In this document: piece after piece, positions 30,483 through 40,625 of the stretch
Numbering within the stretch: the stretch's first letter is position 1
Layout: each line of letters begins with the position of its first letter
Origin: Sutcliffiella horikoshii
Lineage (GTDB): Bacteria; Bacillota; Bacilli; Bacillales; Bacillaceae_I
NCBI RefSeq assembly: GCF_020524325.1
Contig: NZ_JAIVKY010000005.1
Span: forward strand, 62,001 to 126,000
Reading direction: 5' to 3'
DNA length: 64,000 nt
Made by a program: the position numbers and the translations under genes
The notes under the pieces: model-generated
Told to the model about the DNA's origin: nothing
Database searches by the model: none
Seen by the model: the letters and a program-made list of their open reading frames with translations, nothing else

Positions 30483-33400
30483 ATGAATAATTTCTGGTTG
30501 TTCTATGAAAACAACTATCAAAAGATATCTTTAGAGACTGGTACGATTACTGTAAGTTCTGAAGTAGAGGACCAGCTTACTGTCCGTAATTTCCCATTTA
30601 CAGATGGTTCTTTGCTTGTCGATATTCAAAATGACAAATTCACAGTCAAACAACAAACCGGGATAATAGGAAGCGGCACATACACCAAACCATTAGAATG
30701 GAAAGACAAAGGGAATGAATTAAAGATGGTACTTACTCCCCGTCCTTCGCATTCCCAAACCTATTACACAGGAAGCAGAGAACAAGTATCTTTTTCCATG
30801 AAAGATGATAAAAAAAGGGAAACGATTACCTTTACCAGAAACTTCTCTAGAAAATGGGTCGTAAATATTTGTGATGAAAATTGTTACATGAATGGCCATA
30901 AACTCCAAAAAGGAACGGTCCTTGAAGTTGGAGATTTGTTGCTTTGGTCCTTTATGGAAATCAGATTGGTAGAAGAGGATATCTTAGAGGTTGCAAGTCA
31001 TACGGAGTATGTAACAGACCTCTCTGACATACAACTACCTCAGTCAGAAATGAAGAAGAAGTATCCAAGCTATCGTAGAACACCACGGATGGTTTATGAG
31101 CTACCTGCTGAAAAAGTATCTCTGCAATTTCCTACACAGGAATCGGATGATAATAATAAGGGGCTTTGGCTAATTATCATGCCTCCTCTTATTATGTTAA
31201 TTGTCATGGGAGTGGTAGCGCTCGTTGCACCGAGAGGAATTTTCATCATTATTTCCATGGTTATGTTTATGACCACACTTATTACATCAACGGTACAATT
31301 TTTTAAAGAAAAAGCAAATCGTAAAAGAAGTGAAGAGCGCAGAAGAAGAGTTTATTCCCTTTACCTTGAAAATAAGCGAAGAGAGCTGCAAGAATTAGCG
31401 GACAAACAGACGAATGTACTCACATTTCATTTCCCTTCTTTTGAGAGGATGAAATACCTTACAGGACAAGTTTCCGACCGGATTTGGGAAAGATCACTAG
31501 AAAGCCACGACTTTTTACAATTCCGCTTAGGACGTGGAAAAGTCCCTTCCAGTTATGAAATATCCATCAATTCCGGTGATATGGCCAATAGAGAGATTGA
31601 TGATCTTCTTGAGCAGTCACAGCACTTGGAAAAAGTATATAGGGAAATCGACCATGTTCCGGTTGTAGCGGATTTATCCAAAGGTGCAATCGGATTAATA
31701 GGTAAAGAATCCGTCATGAAAAACGAAATTCATCAAATCATCGGTCAGCTTTCCTTTTTTCATAGCTACCATGACCTTAGATTTGTATTCATTTTTAATG
31801 AAAAAGAGTATGAACAATGGGAATGGGTGAAGTGGCTTCCACATTTCCAGATCCCGCAATCATTTGCTAAGGGTCTCATCTATAATGACCAGACAAGAGA
31901 TCAATTGCTTTCTTCCATTTATGAAATGCTCAGAGAAAGAGACTTGATGGAAGAAAAAGAAAAGGTAATTTATTCTCCTCATATCGTCTTTATTATTACA
32001 GAACAGCAGTTGATAGCCGATCATGTCATCCTTGAATATTTAGAGGGAGACCATAAAGACCTCGGCATTTCGGTCATTTTTGCAGCGGATTCTAAAGAGA
32101 GTTTGTCTGATAATATTGAAACCCTTGTGAGGTATATCAATACCCAAGAGGGAGACATTCTAATCCAAGAGAAAAAAGCAGTTTCCATTCCCTTTAGACT
32201 GGATTCGCACAAAAGAGAAGGAAACGAAGACTTCTCGAGAATGCTTAGAACCCTTGATCATCAGGTGGGTATGACAAATTCCATCCCAAACAGTATTTCT
32301 TTTTTAGAAATGATGAAAGTAAAAGACGTCGGAATGCTACCGATACAAGAAAACTGGGTTACAAGAGAATCTTCTAAATCCTTGGCAGTTCCTATCGGGT
32401 TAAAGGGTAAAGAGGACATTTCCGTACTGAATTTACACGAAAAAGCACATGGTCCACATGGTCTTTTGGCAGGTACAACCGGATCTGGGAAAAGTGAATT
32501 TTTGCAGACTTATATTCTATCACTTGCTATTCACTACCACCCGCATGAAGTTGCGTTTCTTCTTATTGATTACAAAGGTGGGGGAATGGCTCAGCCTTTT
32601 GAAAACATGCCTCATTTATTAGGAGTTATTACTAATATAGAAGGAAGCAAAAACTTCAGTGCGAGGGCGCTTGCTTCGATCAAAAGTGAGTTGAAAAGGC
32701 GTCAGCGATTGTTTGACCAATACAAAGTCAATCATATTAATGCTTATACCGATCTTTATAAACAAAATAAAGCGGGAGAACCGCTGCCGCATTTATTCCT
32801 TATTTCCGATGAATTTGCAGAATTGAAAGCAGAAGAACCGGAGTTCATCCGCGAATTGGTTAGTGCGGCACGTATAGGAAGAAGTTTAGGTGTCCACTTA
32901 ATTCTTGCGACCCAGAAACCTGGCGGAGTCATTGATGAACAGATTTGGAGTAACGCCCGCTTTAAAGTGGCATTAAAAGTCCAGGATGCAGATGACAGTA
33001 GAGAGATTTTAAAAAATGGAGATGCAGCATCCATTACCGTTACAGGCCGGGGTTATCTCCAGGTAGGGAATAATGAAGTTTATGAATTATTCCAATCAGC
33101 TTGGAGTGGGGCACCTTATCTTGAAGATACATCTGAATCTGAGGATGAGGTGGCTTTTGTTACCGACCTCGGGCTTGTTCCATTGTCAGATGTATCAACA
33201 TCTAAAAAGAAAAAGAAAAGTGCACAAACGGAGATAGGCGCAGTGGTGGAAGAGATCCATTCCGTACAGCAACATATGGGTATTAAACAACTTAACAGCC
33301 CATGGCTCCCTCCTTTAGAAGGAAGACTTTCACGCAAAAAGTATGTTGCAGAAGAGCAAGGTTTCATTCCGCTTGCATTGATGGATGAGCCTGAGAAACA

Positions 33401-34913
33401 ATCGCAAAGGGTTTATGAATATGAACTTGTGGAAGATGGCAATATCGGGATATTCGGTTCATCTGGTTATGGTAAGTCCCATACCATACTGATGCTGTTG
33501 CTAAGCATGGCAGAAAAGTATACACCAGAAGAGTTGCACTATTATATCTTTGATTTTGGGAATGGAACCTTGCTGCCAATGCGTCAGCTTCCACATACGG
33601 CAGATTTCTTCTTGATGGATGAGGAACGGAAGATTGAGAAGTTCATGCGTATCTTGAAGGATGAAATGGCTAGACGTAAGAACCTGTTCCAACAGCAAGA
33701 AGTAAGTTCTATCAAGATGTTCAATTCTCTGAGTGAAGAAAAATTACCTATCATATTTATGACGATCGATAATTTTGATCTTATCAAAGAGGAAATGCAA
33801 GATCTTGAAATGCAAATCAACCAGTTTGTCCGAGATGGTCAGTCACTGGGAATCTATATGATATTCACTGCCACAAGGGTCAACTCTATCAGACAATCAT
33901 TGATGAACAATTTGAAAACTAAAATAGTACACTATCTGATGGATAATAGTGAAGCTTTCACTATTTTAGGGAGGGTACCGTATAATCCTGAACCAATTCC
34001 AGGTAGAGCCATAATAAAGAAGGATGAAGCGTTCTTCTCGCAAGTCTTCCTGCCTGGCGAAGGAAAAGATGATTTTGAAATACTAGATTCCATTCGAAGT
34101 GATATCGCATCTATTAAAGAAAAGTATCGAGATCACAAGGAACCGCAAGCAGTTCCAATGCTCCCTTCAGATCTTAATGTCATCAATTTTGCAAAATATA
34201 CAGAAGGTAAGCTTAAAAAAGGCCTTGTTCCTATTGGACTGGATGAAGAATTTGTCCAACCTGTATTTATCAATTTTGAAAAATATAAGCATTGCATGGT
34301 CGTAGGACAAGCACAAAAAGGCAAGACAAATGTCATGAAAGTGATATTGAATACGGCGCTAGATCAAGGTGCTGAATCTATTGGACTCTTTGATTCCTTT
34401 GACAGAAGCCTATCCAATTATACGGAAGAAGACAATGTCACCTACTTAGAAACAAAAGAGCAAATTGCAAAATGGGTGGAAGAAGTAGAGCAGAAGTTGT
34501 TTGCTAGAGAAAGTGACTATCTTAAGAAAGTTCAATTTGGGGACACATCCATGGATTACCCACCAATTTTCCTTGTTATAGACGGCTATGCAAGGTTTAT
34601 TCAGACACTCGACCCGATGCTGCAAGACAAGTTTGCAAGGCTGATTAAAAATTATAGCCACCTAGGATTTAATATTGTTGCCTCAGGCAGTAACAATGAT
34701 CTGTCAAAAGGTTATGACACACTTACGATGGAAGTAAAGCAGATTCGACAAGCACTAGTGTTAATGAAAAAGTCAGAGCAGAATATTTTCACTCTGCCAT
34801 ATGAGAGAAACGAAGACGAAATTCATCCTGGATATGGTTATTATGTAATCAACGGGAAGGAAATGAAAATTCAGATTCCGCTTTGCACTACGGAAAGGAA
34901 GGTATTTACATGA
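30483..34913 (+). CDS. essC: EssC/YukBA, FtsK/SpoIIIE-type T7SS motor ATPase
   Basis: 1476 residues, the normal full length; in some species the protein is described as YukA+YukB, here it is one frame. Two N-terminal FHA-like domains (about 1-185) are followed by two membrane helices (about 227-276). Three ATPase domains have Walker A sites at about 664 (GTTGSGKSE), 992 (GSSGYGKSH) and 1275 (GQAQKGKTN). D1 has Walker B (LFLISDEFAEL) and looks active; D2 and D3 are more degenerate, as is usual. EssC is the hexameric translocation motor and recognises substrates through D2/D3. Its TGA overlaps the ATG of esaA (ATGA). Confidence 0.95.
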   Translation: MNNFWLFYENNYQKISLETGTITVSSEVEDQLTVRNFPFTDGSLLVDIQNDKFTVKQQTGIIGSGTYTKPLEWKDKGNELKMVLTPRPSHSQTYYTGSREQVSFSMKDDKKRETITFTRNFSRKWVVNICDENCYMNGHKLQKGTVLEVGDLLLWSFMEIRLVEEDILEVASHTEYVTDLSDIQLPQSEMKKKYPSYRRTPRMVYELPAEKVSLQFPTQESDDNNKGLWLIIMPPLIMLIVMGVVALVAPRGIFIIISMVMFMTTLITSTVQFFKEKANRKRSEERRRRVYSLYLENKRRELQELADKQTNVLTFHFPSFERMKYLTGQVSDRIWERSLESHDFLQFRLGRGKVPSSYEISINSGDMANREIDDLLEQSQHLEKVYREIDHVPVVADLSKGAIGLIGKESVMKNEIHQIIGQLSFFHSYHDLRFVFIFNEKEYEQWEWVKWLPHFQIPQSFAKGLIYNDQTRDQLLSSIYEMLRERDLMEEKEKVIYSPHIVFIITEQQLIADHVILEYLEGDHKDLGISVIFAADSKESLSDNIETLVRYINTQEGDILIQEKKAVSIPFRLDSHKREGNEDFSRMLRTLDHQVGMTNSIPNSISFLEMMKVKDVGMLPIQENWVTRESSKSLAVPIGLKGKEDISVLNLHEKAHGPHGLLAGTTGSGKSEFLQTYILSLAIHYHPHEVAFLLIDYKGGGMAQPFENMPHLLGVITNIEGSKNFSARALASIKSELKRRQRLFDQYKVNHINAYTDLYKQNKAGEPLPHLFLISDEFAELKAEEPEFIRELVSAARIGRSLGVHLILATQKPGGVIDEQIWSNARFKVALKVQDADDSREILKNGDAASITVTGRGYLQVGNNEVYELFQSAWSGAPYLEDTSESEDEVAFVTDLGLVPLSDVSTSKKKKKSAQTEIGAVVEEIHSVQQHMGIKQLNSPWLPPLEGRLSRKKYVAEEQGFIPLALMDEPEKQSQRVYEYELVEDGNIGIFGSSGYGKSHTILMLLLSMAEKYTPEELHYYIFDFGNGTLLPMRQLPHTADFFLMDEERKIEKFMRILKDEMARRKNLFQQQEVSSIKMFNSLSEEKLPIIFMTIDNFDLIKEEMQDLEMQINQFVRDGQSLGIYMIFTATRVNSIRQSLMNNLKTKIVHYLMDNSEAFTILGRVPYNPEPIPGRAIIKKDEAFFSQVFLPGEGKDDFEILDSIRSDIASIKEKYRDHKEPQAVPMLPSDLNVINFAKYTEGKLKKGLVPIGLDEEFVQPVFINFEKYKHCMVVGQAQKGKTNVMKVILNTALDQGAESIGLFDSFDRSLSNYTEEDNVTYLETKEQIAKWVEEVEQKLFARESDYLKKVQFGDTSMDYPPIFLVIDGYARFIQTLDPMLQDKFARLIKNYSHLGFNIVASGSNNDLSKGYDTLTMEVKQIRQALVLMKKSEQNIFTLPYERNEDEIHPGYGYYVINGKEMKIQIPLCTTERKVFT

Positions 34914-37771
34914 CGGGAAAAACCACCTATCTAATAAAAATGGTGTTGGTTATTCTCCTAATCCTAGTGACACCTGCATTATTCTTTGGATCTGTCGGGG
35001 AGAACCCAATGGAAGTAGAAAGAACGGCTTCAAGAGTTATTGCAGTAGTAAATGAAGACACTGGAATGGAAAAGGATGATAAAGCCCTTGAGTTTGGAAA
35101 GGAGATCTCCTCTATTTTTGAGGAGGACTCCAGATATGAATGGACGGTAATCGGTCGGAGTGCGGCAGTAAATGGCCTGAAAGATTCCAAATATGATGCA
35201 GTTGTTTATATCCCTTCCAATTTTTCAACCAACATCATGACCTATGAAAGTAATCAGCCGGTAAAGGCGAACTTTGAATACAATGTTCAAGACCAATTGA
35301 ATGTCATTGACAGAGAAAAAGTTTTACGGGAAATTGAAAAAGCGACAAGTAAAGTAAACAGCAGAATTTCTACTCTTTACTGGACCTATGTATCCCAGGA
35401 CTTAGAAAACGTCCGAGCTCATTTTGATACAATTTTGCAAAAGGAAATAGATTTTCAAAATGCCATGTTAGCATTCTATAAACCTACTTCCTTAAATCTA
35501 GCATCTGAAATTGAAAGACAGCGTTCGATGCTAGAAAACCTTCAATCAACTGTTGCAACTGTTAGTCAAGATGCACCTGGGAGGGAAAGCACGGTTCAAC
35601 AGTTTGAGGACAACTTAACGTCTTTTGTACAATTTGTAGAAGAGTTTAAAGAATACCAAGATAGCCAGCAACTGGTGCTTCAAGAACTCCAGGATGAGAG
35701 CATGGGAAGTATTCAGCTCTTAGCATCCACTCAGCCTTCCCGATATTCTCAAGTGCAAGATTATTTATCTCAAGAAGGAACAGAGATAAATAACGGGTTG
35801 GAGACTATTAATAGCAGCATGGAGAGAAACAATACCGCACTTGCTGAGCTTTCCGAATTAAGGAAGGCCGAAGTAGGCAGGCAAACAGGTGATATGGAAG
35901 CATTTTTTGCACAGCAAGAACAGATTGCCATCTCACAAAAGAATGCGGACCTTACTAAATTAGAAGAAACAATAGAGAACCTTAAAGGAGAGCTTGAAAA
36001 AGAGGGCGAAAAAGAACCTGGAAAACCGGAAGATCCAAAACCTCCTGTAACAACTTCGTCTAAGAATGAAGTGAAGGATGATGAATCGGAGGTAGAGGTT
36101 CCAGAAAACAGAAGTTTTGAGAATGAAATAAAGGAATTAAATGCTATAGCTACCGATATTAATTCTATCAAAACAAATGTTAATAACCTGCGAGAACTAG
36201 TTCCAGAAGAAGTAATGACTGTTCTAAGTCCTTTAGAAAGTTTATCCACAAGGATATCAGCAGTAGAAGAAAGCCTTAAAGGTGTAGAAGAAGAAAACCC
36301 ATTATTGAAAATAATTGAACAGTTAGAAGCAGAAAAGCAAGCATTAGAAGAAGAAATAGTGGGATATCTGGAACAGATTTCCGAGTTGGAAGAAGTTATT
36401 GAGTCCTTAGAAGGGGACAAGGAATCCTTATCTAACAATCTTCAGACAGTTATCAATGAAATTGAAAAGCAAGAACAAGGAATTCTCGATCAGATTGAGA
36501 GTGAAGAAGTAAAAACACGATTAGATACCATTTTTAAACCGGAAATCAAAAATAATAACACCAAAGATTTATTAAATTATCATGCTTCTCTTGTTCAATA
36601 CGAACAAACGTTGAACCGGGATGTCAATGAAGATGTGGAAGCGCTCCTTGAAGATATCCAAACCATTTTGGATGTGTCCGACCCAGAAGAAGAAGGATGG
36701 AACAATATTGCAGCTGCTCTGCCATCTACTATGGAACAGATGCAGGCACTACAAGATAATTTCTCCGTCTTCATGAAAGAATACAGAGCAAATATTGAAG
36801 AGCAGCAAACAGCAATCATGAATGACATCTCTTCCCTTGAAGAAAGTGCAAACAATGTGATGGAGCAGGTTCAATTATTTGCAAATAACGAACCGACTCC
36901 AACTAACGGCAATGATGGCAATACGGTAGTATCAAGACAGCAGACCATTAGCCAAGAACTATTGACTCTGAACGAACTAGTCACTTCCGTAGGGGAAAGT
37001 CAGTCAAACATTGTCTCTTATACCACGCAACTGCAAACAAATGTAGAGAATGTACAAAATGATGCGGATACACTCAATGCCAAATGGGCAGAAAACATAG
37101 ATACAACTAGAATGTATAGAGATGATATCTTTAATGTCCTAAGAAATGCTTATGTAGACGGACAGAAGAATGGCCCTGTCTATGAGCATCTTTCCAATCC
37201 ATTGCAAATTAGCGGAGATGGTGCAAGCGGTACGGAGGATAATAGAATTCCTCCTGTGGTAGTACTTGCGATTATCTTGATTAGCAGTTTATTAATCGGA
37301 TATTTCAGCCACTATTTCAACAGTGCGCCAATGCTCGTGCAAGGCTCCATGTTTATTTTGTTAAATATCATTGTTGGATTGATCATCAGTTTGTATGGGT
37401 TAAACATATACCCATTGGCTGAAGATCGTGCGATACAGTGGTCCATATTTACTATTCTTTTACTTACTGTTGCTTCAGCGGTTGTACTTGCAGGATTCAG
37501 CATGGGCAAATTAGTCGGGTGGATTGCAAGTGTCGGACTGGTTATTTTCTTCATCAGCCCATTCCTTACACTAACAGCACCAAACATAAATTACGAAGAC
37601 CCGATGTCACGTGTTTATATGTCCATCCAATATGGCTCAAGCTCCCTCTTTATGACAGCAGTTATCGCCTTGATTGTCATTCTCTTGTTGCTTCTTGTTT
37701 TGCCGCAAATGGTAAAACTATTTAAGAATAGTAACGATAAAAAGAATGAAGATGAAGCATATGAAGGCTAA
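34910..37771 (+). CDS. esaA: EsaA/YueB, large T7SS membrane protein (phage SPP1 receptor homologue)
   Basis: The start is ATG 34910, overlapping the essC stop and preceded by GGAAGG; the frame back to 34883 lies inside essC. About 953 residues: an N-terminal membrane helix (TYLIKMVLVILLILVTPALF), an MMPL/YhgE-type ectodomain start (RVIAVVNEDTGME), a long extracellular coiled coil (about 150-770, for example EQLEAEKQALEEEIVGYLEQ) and at least five C-terminal membrane helices (from about 780). In B. subtilis YueB is the SPP1 phage receptor and a core T7SS part. The central Glu/Lys/Pro-rich linker (KEGEKEPGKPEDPKPPV) is a surface-exposed segment likely to vary. Confidence 0.93.
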   Translation: MTGKTTYLIKMVLVILLILVTPALFFGSVGENPMEVERTASRVIAVVNEDTGMEKDDKALEFGKEISSIFEEDSRYEWTVIGRSAAVNGLKDSKYDAVVYIPSNFSTNIMTYESNQPVKANFEYNVQDQLNVIDREKVLREIEKATSKVNSRISTLYWTYVSQDLENVRAHFDTILQKEIDFQNAMLAFYKPTSLNLASEIERQRSMLENLQSTVATVSQDAPGRESTVQQFEDNLTSFVQFVEEFKEYQDSQQLVLQELQDESMGSIQLLASTQPSRYSQVQDYLSQEGTEINNGLETINSSMERNNTALAELSELRKAEVGRQTGDMEAFFAQQEQIAISQKNADLTKLEETIENLKGELEKEGEKEPGKPEDPKPPVTTSSKNEVKDDESEVEVPENRSFENEIKELNAIATDINSIKTNVNNLRELVPEEVMTVLSPLESLSTRISAVEESLKGVEEENPLLKIIEQLEAEKQALEEEIVGYLEQISELEEVIESLEGDKESLSNNLQTVINEIEKQEQGILDQIESEEVKTRLDTIFKPEIKNNNTKDLLNYHASLVQYEQTLNRDVNEDVEALLEDIQTILDVSDPEEEGWNNIAAALPSTMEQMQALQDNFSVFMKEYRANIEEQQTAIMNDISSLEESANNVMEQVQLFANNEPTPTNGNDGNTVVSRQQTISQELLTLNELVTSVGESQSNIVSYTTQLQTNVENVQNDADTLNAKWAENIDTTRMYRDDIFNVLRNAYVDGQKNGPVYEHLSNPLQISGDGASGTEDNRIPPVVVLAIILISSLLIGYFSHYFNSAPMLVQGSMFILLNIIVGLIISLYGLNIYPLAEDRAIQWSIFTILLLTVASAVVLAGFSMGKLVGWIASVGLVIFFISPFLTLTAPNINYEDPMSRVYMSIQYGSSSLFMTAVIALIVILLLLLVLPQMVKLFKNSNDKKNEDEAYEG

Positions 37772-38243
37772 GGTTGTTTTATTTTTACTAGCTCTATACG
37801 TTTTGGTTGCTTTACTGCCGTTAAACGGAACAGTAACATCGGCTGATTCTGATATAGAATCTCTCGAGCCGAACAGCTACGAGAAAGAGGATTTTAAAGA
37901 AAATACCAATTTCCTACGTGAAAATAACCTTAATGAACGAAAAGAATCTGTTCCAGAAGAACAAAAGCTACTCACATTTAAGAAACGAGAAAAGAAAGCG
38001 GAAGAGGACTTTATCGGAACTTTATTTATGACTGGTGAAAAAAAGTCCACCACCATTCAAGCTACCTCACAAGAGTTGAAACTGTTTATAGAAAAAGACA
38101 ACTCAAGGTATCAAGCGGTGGTTGCCTCCGAAAACTCGTCCAAAACCAATAGCATCACTATTCTTCTATACGGATTCCTGGCCATAGCATTAATACTATT
38201 ACTGGCAATAATCCTACCAAGAATGGCAAAAGGAAAAGAATAA
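37746..38243 (+). CDS. essA: EssA/YueC, small T7SS membrane protein
   Basis: About 160-165 residues. N-terminal signal-like membrane helix (AKVVLFLLALYVLVALLPL), acidic/basic ectodomain, and a second membrane helix near the end (ITILLYGFLAIALILLLAII) with a basic tail. EssA is required for T7SSb assembly. The beginning overlaps the last 26 bp of esaA; the start could be any of ATG 37746, 37752 or 37761, and none has a clear ribosome site, so translational coupling is likely. It is the last gene of the operon, followed by a terminator. A yueD homologue is absent. Confidence 0.85.
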   Translation: MKMKHMKAKVVLFLLALYVLVALLPLNGTVTSADSDIESLEPNSYEKEDFKENTNFLRENNLNERKESVPEEQKLLTFKKREKKAEEDFIGTLFMTGEKKSTTIQATSQELKLFIEKDNSRYQAVVASENSSKTNSITILLYGFLAIALILLLAIILPRMAKGKE

Positions 38244-38248
38244 CCTGC

Positions 38249-38276
38249 CCCCCTCTCCAATGAGAGGGGGTATTTT
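38249..38276 (+). terminator. intrinsic terminator of the T7SS operon
   Basis: CCCCCTCTC (38249-38257) pairs with GAGAGGGGG (38262-38270), 4-nt loop, followed by TATTTT. Confidence 0.9.
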
Positions 38277-38310
38277 GTCTTAATGTCGACCTATCTGTAT
38301 TAGTAGCATA

Positions 38311-38436
38311 GCTGAACGTAGTGGAAGGCGCGCAGACTCCTATGGGAGGAAGGGACAGGGGAGACCCCGGAAGGCGAAGCCTGAGGAGGCTCCCGGACCG
38401 CCCATGGAAAGCGAAGCGCATGCAACGGAGTTCAGC
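38311..38436. repeat. GC-rich interspersed palindromic element
   Basis: A 126-bp GC-rich block in AT-rich surroundings, bounded by GCTGAAC (38311-38317) and its complement GTTCAGC (38430-38436). Inside it are AGGGACAGGGGAGACCCCGG, AGGCGAAGCCTGAGGAGGCT and GAAAGCGAAGCGCATGC. It resembles the structured non-coding repeats found in many copies between genes of Bacillus and Geobacillus ('GCGGAAAGCGAGCG' type). No coding frame. Confidence 0.75.
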
Positions 38437-38525
38437 GGATATAACTATTAAATAGATAAAATATTCTAAAAAATAGTAAACTAAGCTACAATAGAGATAC
38501 ATTGTGACAAGAAGGTGGAAATTCA

Positions 38526-40268
38526 GTGATTTCATTAAAAGAAATGATAACGCCAATTCCATATCAAATAAAAGAAAATACAATACTCGCAGAAGCATTA
38601 AATATTATGAAAGAAGAGAAATATGGTCTCTTACCTGTAGTGGATGAAGATCAAAAATTAATTGGTGTTTTTACGCGAAGCAGATTATTTCAAATGGTTA
38701 AACAGGAAAAGTCACTCACCACTCCAATTAAGGATTTTGTCAAAAGAGATGTTTATTCATTAAAGGAAGATACCCCATTTAAAGAATTGGAGGAAATTGT
38801 TCGAAACAGTTCAGTCGGAACAGGTGTCGTTGTCGATGTTGAAAACAGAGTCATTGGTTTATTTACCAAAGCGGATATGGTGATGGGCCTTCTCGATGTA
38901 ACTAGAACATTAAATTTAAAACAATCGCTGCAGACAGCAATGGATCATGCGTATGATGGGATATTGTTGGCAGATGAAACACAAACCATTCAAATGGTTA
39001 GCCCCTCCCTGTTGGAATTGTTCAACATGGATTATCAAGATGTTTTACATAAAAAAACGAATCAAGTATTTCCGCATTTTCAAATTTCAAAGATTTATGA
39101 ATCGGAAGAGGCGGATATTAGTGATTTCCATGAGATAAATGGAATCAAGTATATTATCCACCGAATTCCCGTCATACAAGAAGGTCGGGTCGTCGGAGCG
39201 ATTGTGAAAATAATGTATAGACAGTTGAATGAAGTCAATGAACTTTTCAAAAGACTTCAAAAGGCCGAAAACAAAGCATGCTTTTATCATACTGAACTGA
39301 AAAAATCTGAGAATGCAAGATTTACTTGGGATCATATCATAACCGAACATCCAGTGATGGAAAAAATAAAAAAGAGTGCTGCAAAAGCTGCAAAAGGCCG
39401 TTCTACCATATTAATCCGAGGGGAAAGCGGGACTGGTAAGGAACTTTTTGCACATGCCGCTCATAACAGTTCTGCTAGGAAAGATGGGAAGTTTGTTGTA
39501 GTGAATTGTGCGGCAATACCAGAAGACCTGTTAGAATCAGAGTTTTTCGGCTATGAGGATGGTGCTTTTACAGGGGCCAGATCACGAGGAAAAATCGGAA
39601 AGTTCGACTTAGCGAATGGAGGATCGTTATTTTTAGATGAAATAGGGGACATGTCTTTGAACCTTCAGGCCAAGCTTTTAAGGGTGTTACAAGAAAGGGA
39701 ATTCTATCGAGTGGGCGGTACGAAAAGAATTCAAGTGGATGTAAGAATAATCGCAGCTACCAATCGCAACTTGGAAGAAATGGTGAAAGAAGGGACATTC
39801 CGTGAAGACCTTTACTACCGATTGAATGTCATTTCTTTATTCATTCCGCCACTTCGTGAAAGAATGATGGACATACAAATTCTTTCGGAAAAAATAATGA
39901 GCGAACTTAACCGCGTTATTGGGACAAGTATTACCGGCTTTGAGCCACGGGCAAAACAAATACTCATGTCCTATCATTGGCCAGGAAATGTCAGGGAACT
40001 TCGAAATGTGATGGAGCGGGCGATGACATTTGCAGAACATGGGAAAATTAAGGTGGAGGATCTACCTGACTATATGCTCGGAAATGCACAGGTGTTAGTT
40101 GATGAAACGGCGGTAACGCATGAAGAGTCGATGGTCGAGAATGCAGAGCGTCTTGCAATTGAAACAGCTTTGACAAAAACAAAAGGCAATAAAGCAAAAG
40201 CGGCTAAGATGCTCGGAATTAGCAGATCGAGCTTATATGATAAATTGAGGAAGTACCAGATGAATTAG
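38526..40268 (+). CDS. sigma-54-dependent activator with CBS, PAS, AAA+ and Fis HTH domains
   Basis: 580 residues from GTG 38526 behind AAGGTGG. Two CBS motifs (about 8-60 and 75-125; YGLLPVVDEDQKLIGVF, GTGVVVDVENRVIGLF), a PAS-like domain (about 132-230), then the AAA+ domain with Walker A GESGTGKE (about 299) and the sigma-54 contact loop GAFTGA (346-351), and a C-terminal Fis-type HTH (KTKGNKAKAAKMLGISRSSL). It should bind enhancer sites and open sigma-54 promoters; CBS/PAS would sense an adenylate, acyl-CoA or other small molecule. It lies just before the sigma-54 operon at 41.3 kb, and two promoters of this type in the window share a similar inverted repeat. Confidence 0.93.
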   Translation: MISLKEMITPIPYQIKENTILAEALNIMKEEKYGLLPVVDEDQKLIGVFTRSRLFQMVKQEKSLTTPIKDFVKRDVYSLKEDTPFKELEEIVRNSSVGTGVVVDVENRVIGLFTKADMVMGLLDVTRTLNLKQSLQTAMDHAYDGILLADETQTIQMVSPSLLELFNMDYQDVLHKKTNQVFPHFQISKIYESEEADISDFHEINGIKYIIHRIPVIQEGRVVGAIVKIMYRQLNEVNELFKRLQKAENKACFYHTELKKSENARFTWDHIITEHPVMEKIKKSAAKAAKGRSTILIRGESGTGKELFAHAAHNSSARKDGKFVVVNCAAIPEDLLESEFFGYEDGAFTGARSRGKIGKFDLANGGSLFLDEIGDMSLNLQAKLLRVLQEREFYRVGGTKRIQVDVRIIAATNRNLEEMVKEGTFREDLYYRLNVISLFIPPLRERMMDIQILSEKIMSELNRVIGTSITGFEPRAKQILMSYHWPGNVRELRNVMERAMTFAEHGKIKVEDLPDYMLGNAQVLVDETAVTHEESMVENAERLAIETALTKTKGNKAKAAKMLGISRSSLYDKLRKYQMN

Positions 40269-40282
40269 GAGTGAATGAGTAA

Positions 40283-40321
40283 AAGGCGGATTCTTTATTC
40301 TTTAAGGAATTCGCCTTTTTT
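40283..40321 (+). terminator. intrinsic terminator after the activator gene
   Basis: AAGGCGGATTC (40283-40293) pairs with GAATTCGCCTT (40307-40317; one mismatch), followed by TTTT. Confidence 0.8.
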
Positions 40322-40432
40322 CTTTGGAAACCTATTTTCTTGTAAGGTCGTTGTTGTTGTTTCTTGTGGTAATTGATGAAATAAAGCTGTAGTTTTGAAG
40401 GGAAAAGGCGAAATTTTATTGTGATTTTTTTG

Positions 40433-40570
40433 TTCGGACACATTTGTCGCTCCTTCGGACAATATATGATGGAAAAATGGAGGGTTTCGGACAACTTACA
40501 TTAGTAGTTCGGTCAACTTTTTCTGTTTGTAAGTAGATGTTCGGTCAACTTTGGAAAAACTTCGGACATT
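40433..40570 (+). repeat. second phased array of TTCGGWCA motifs
   Basis: TCGG(A/T)CA begins at 40434, 40455, 40487, 40509, 40541 and 40562 (intervals 21, 32, 22, 32, 21), all in the same orientation, between two convergent genes. It is the same motif family as at 4107-4316. Confidence 0.85.
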
Positions 40571-40625
40571 TGCATAAATGTTTTAAAACTGCCAACAACA
40601 TTTTCTAAATTACTTAACAATTCTT

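Noticed and set aside
35770-36438. 222-residue leftward frame rich in Ser
   Set aside because: It is antisense to the coiled-coil region of esaA, whose Glu/Lys codons read as Ser/Phe/Leu in reverse; no ribosome site.
34883-38243. esaA as a sign of a prophage (it is homologous to the SPP1 receptor)
   Set aside because: YueB is a host T7SS protein that the phage exploits; no phage genes, integrase or att sites are visible in the window.
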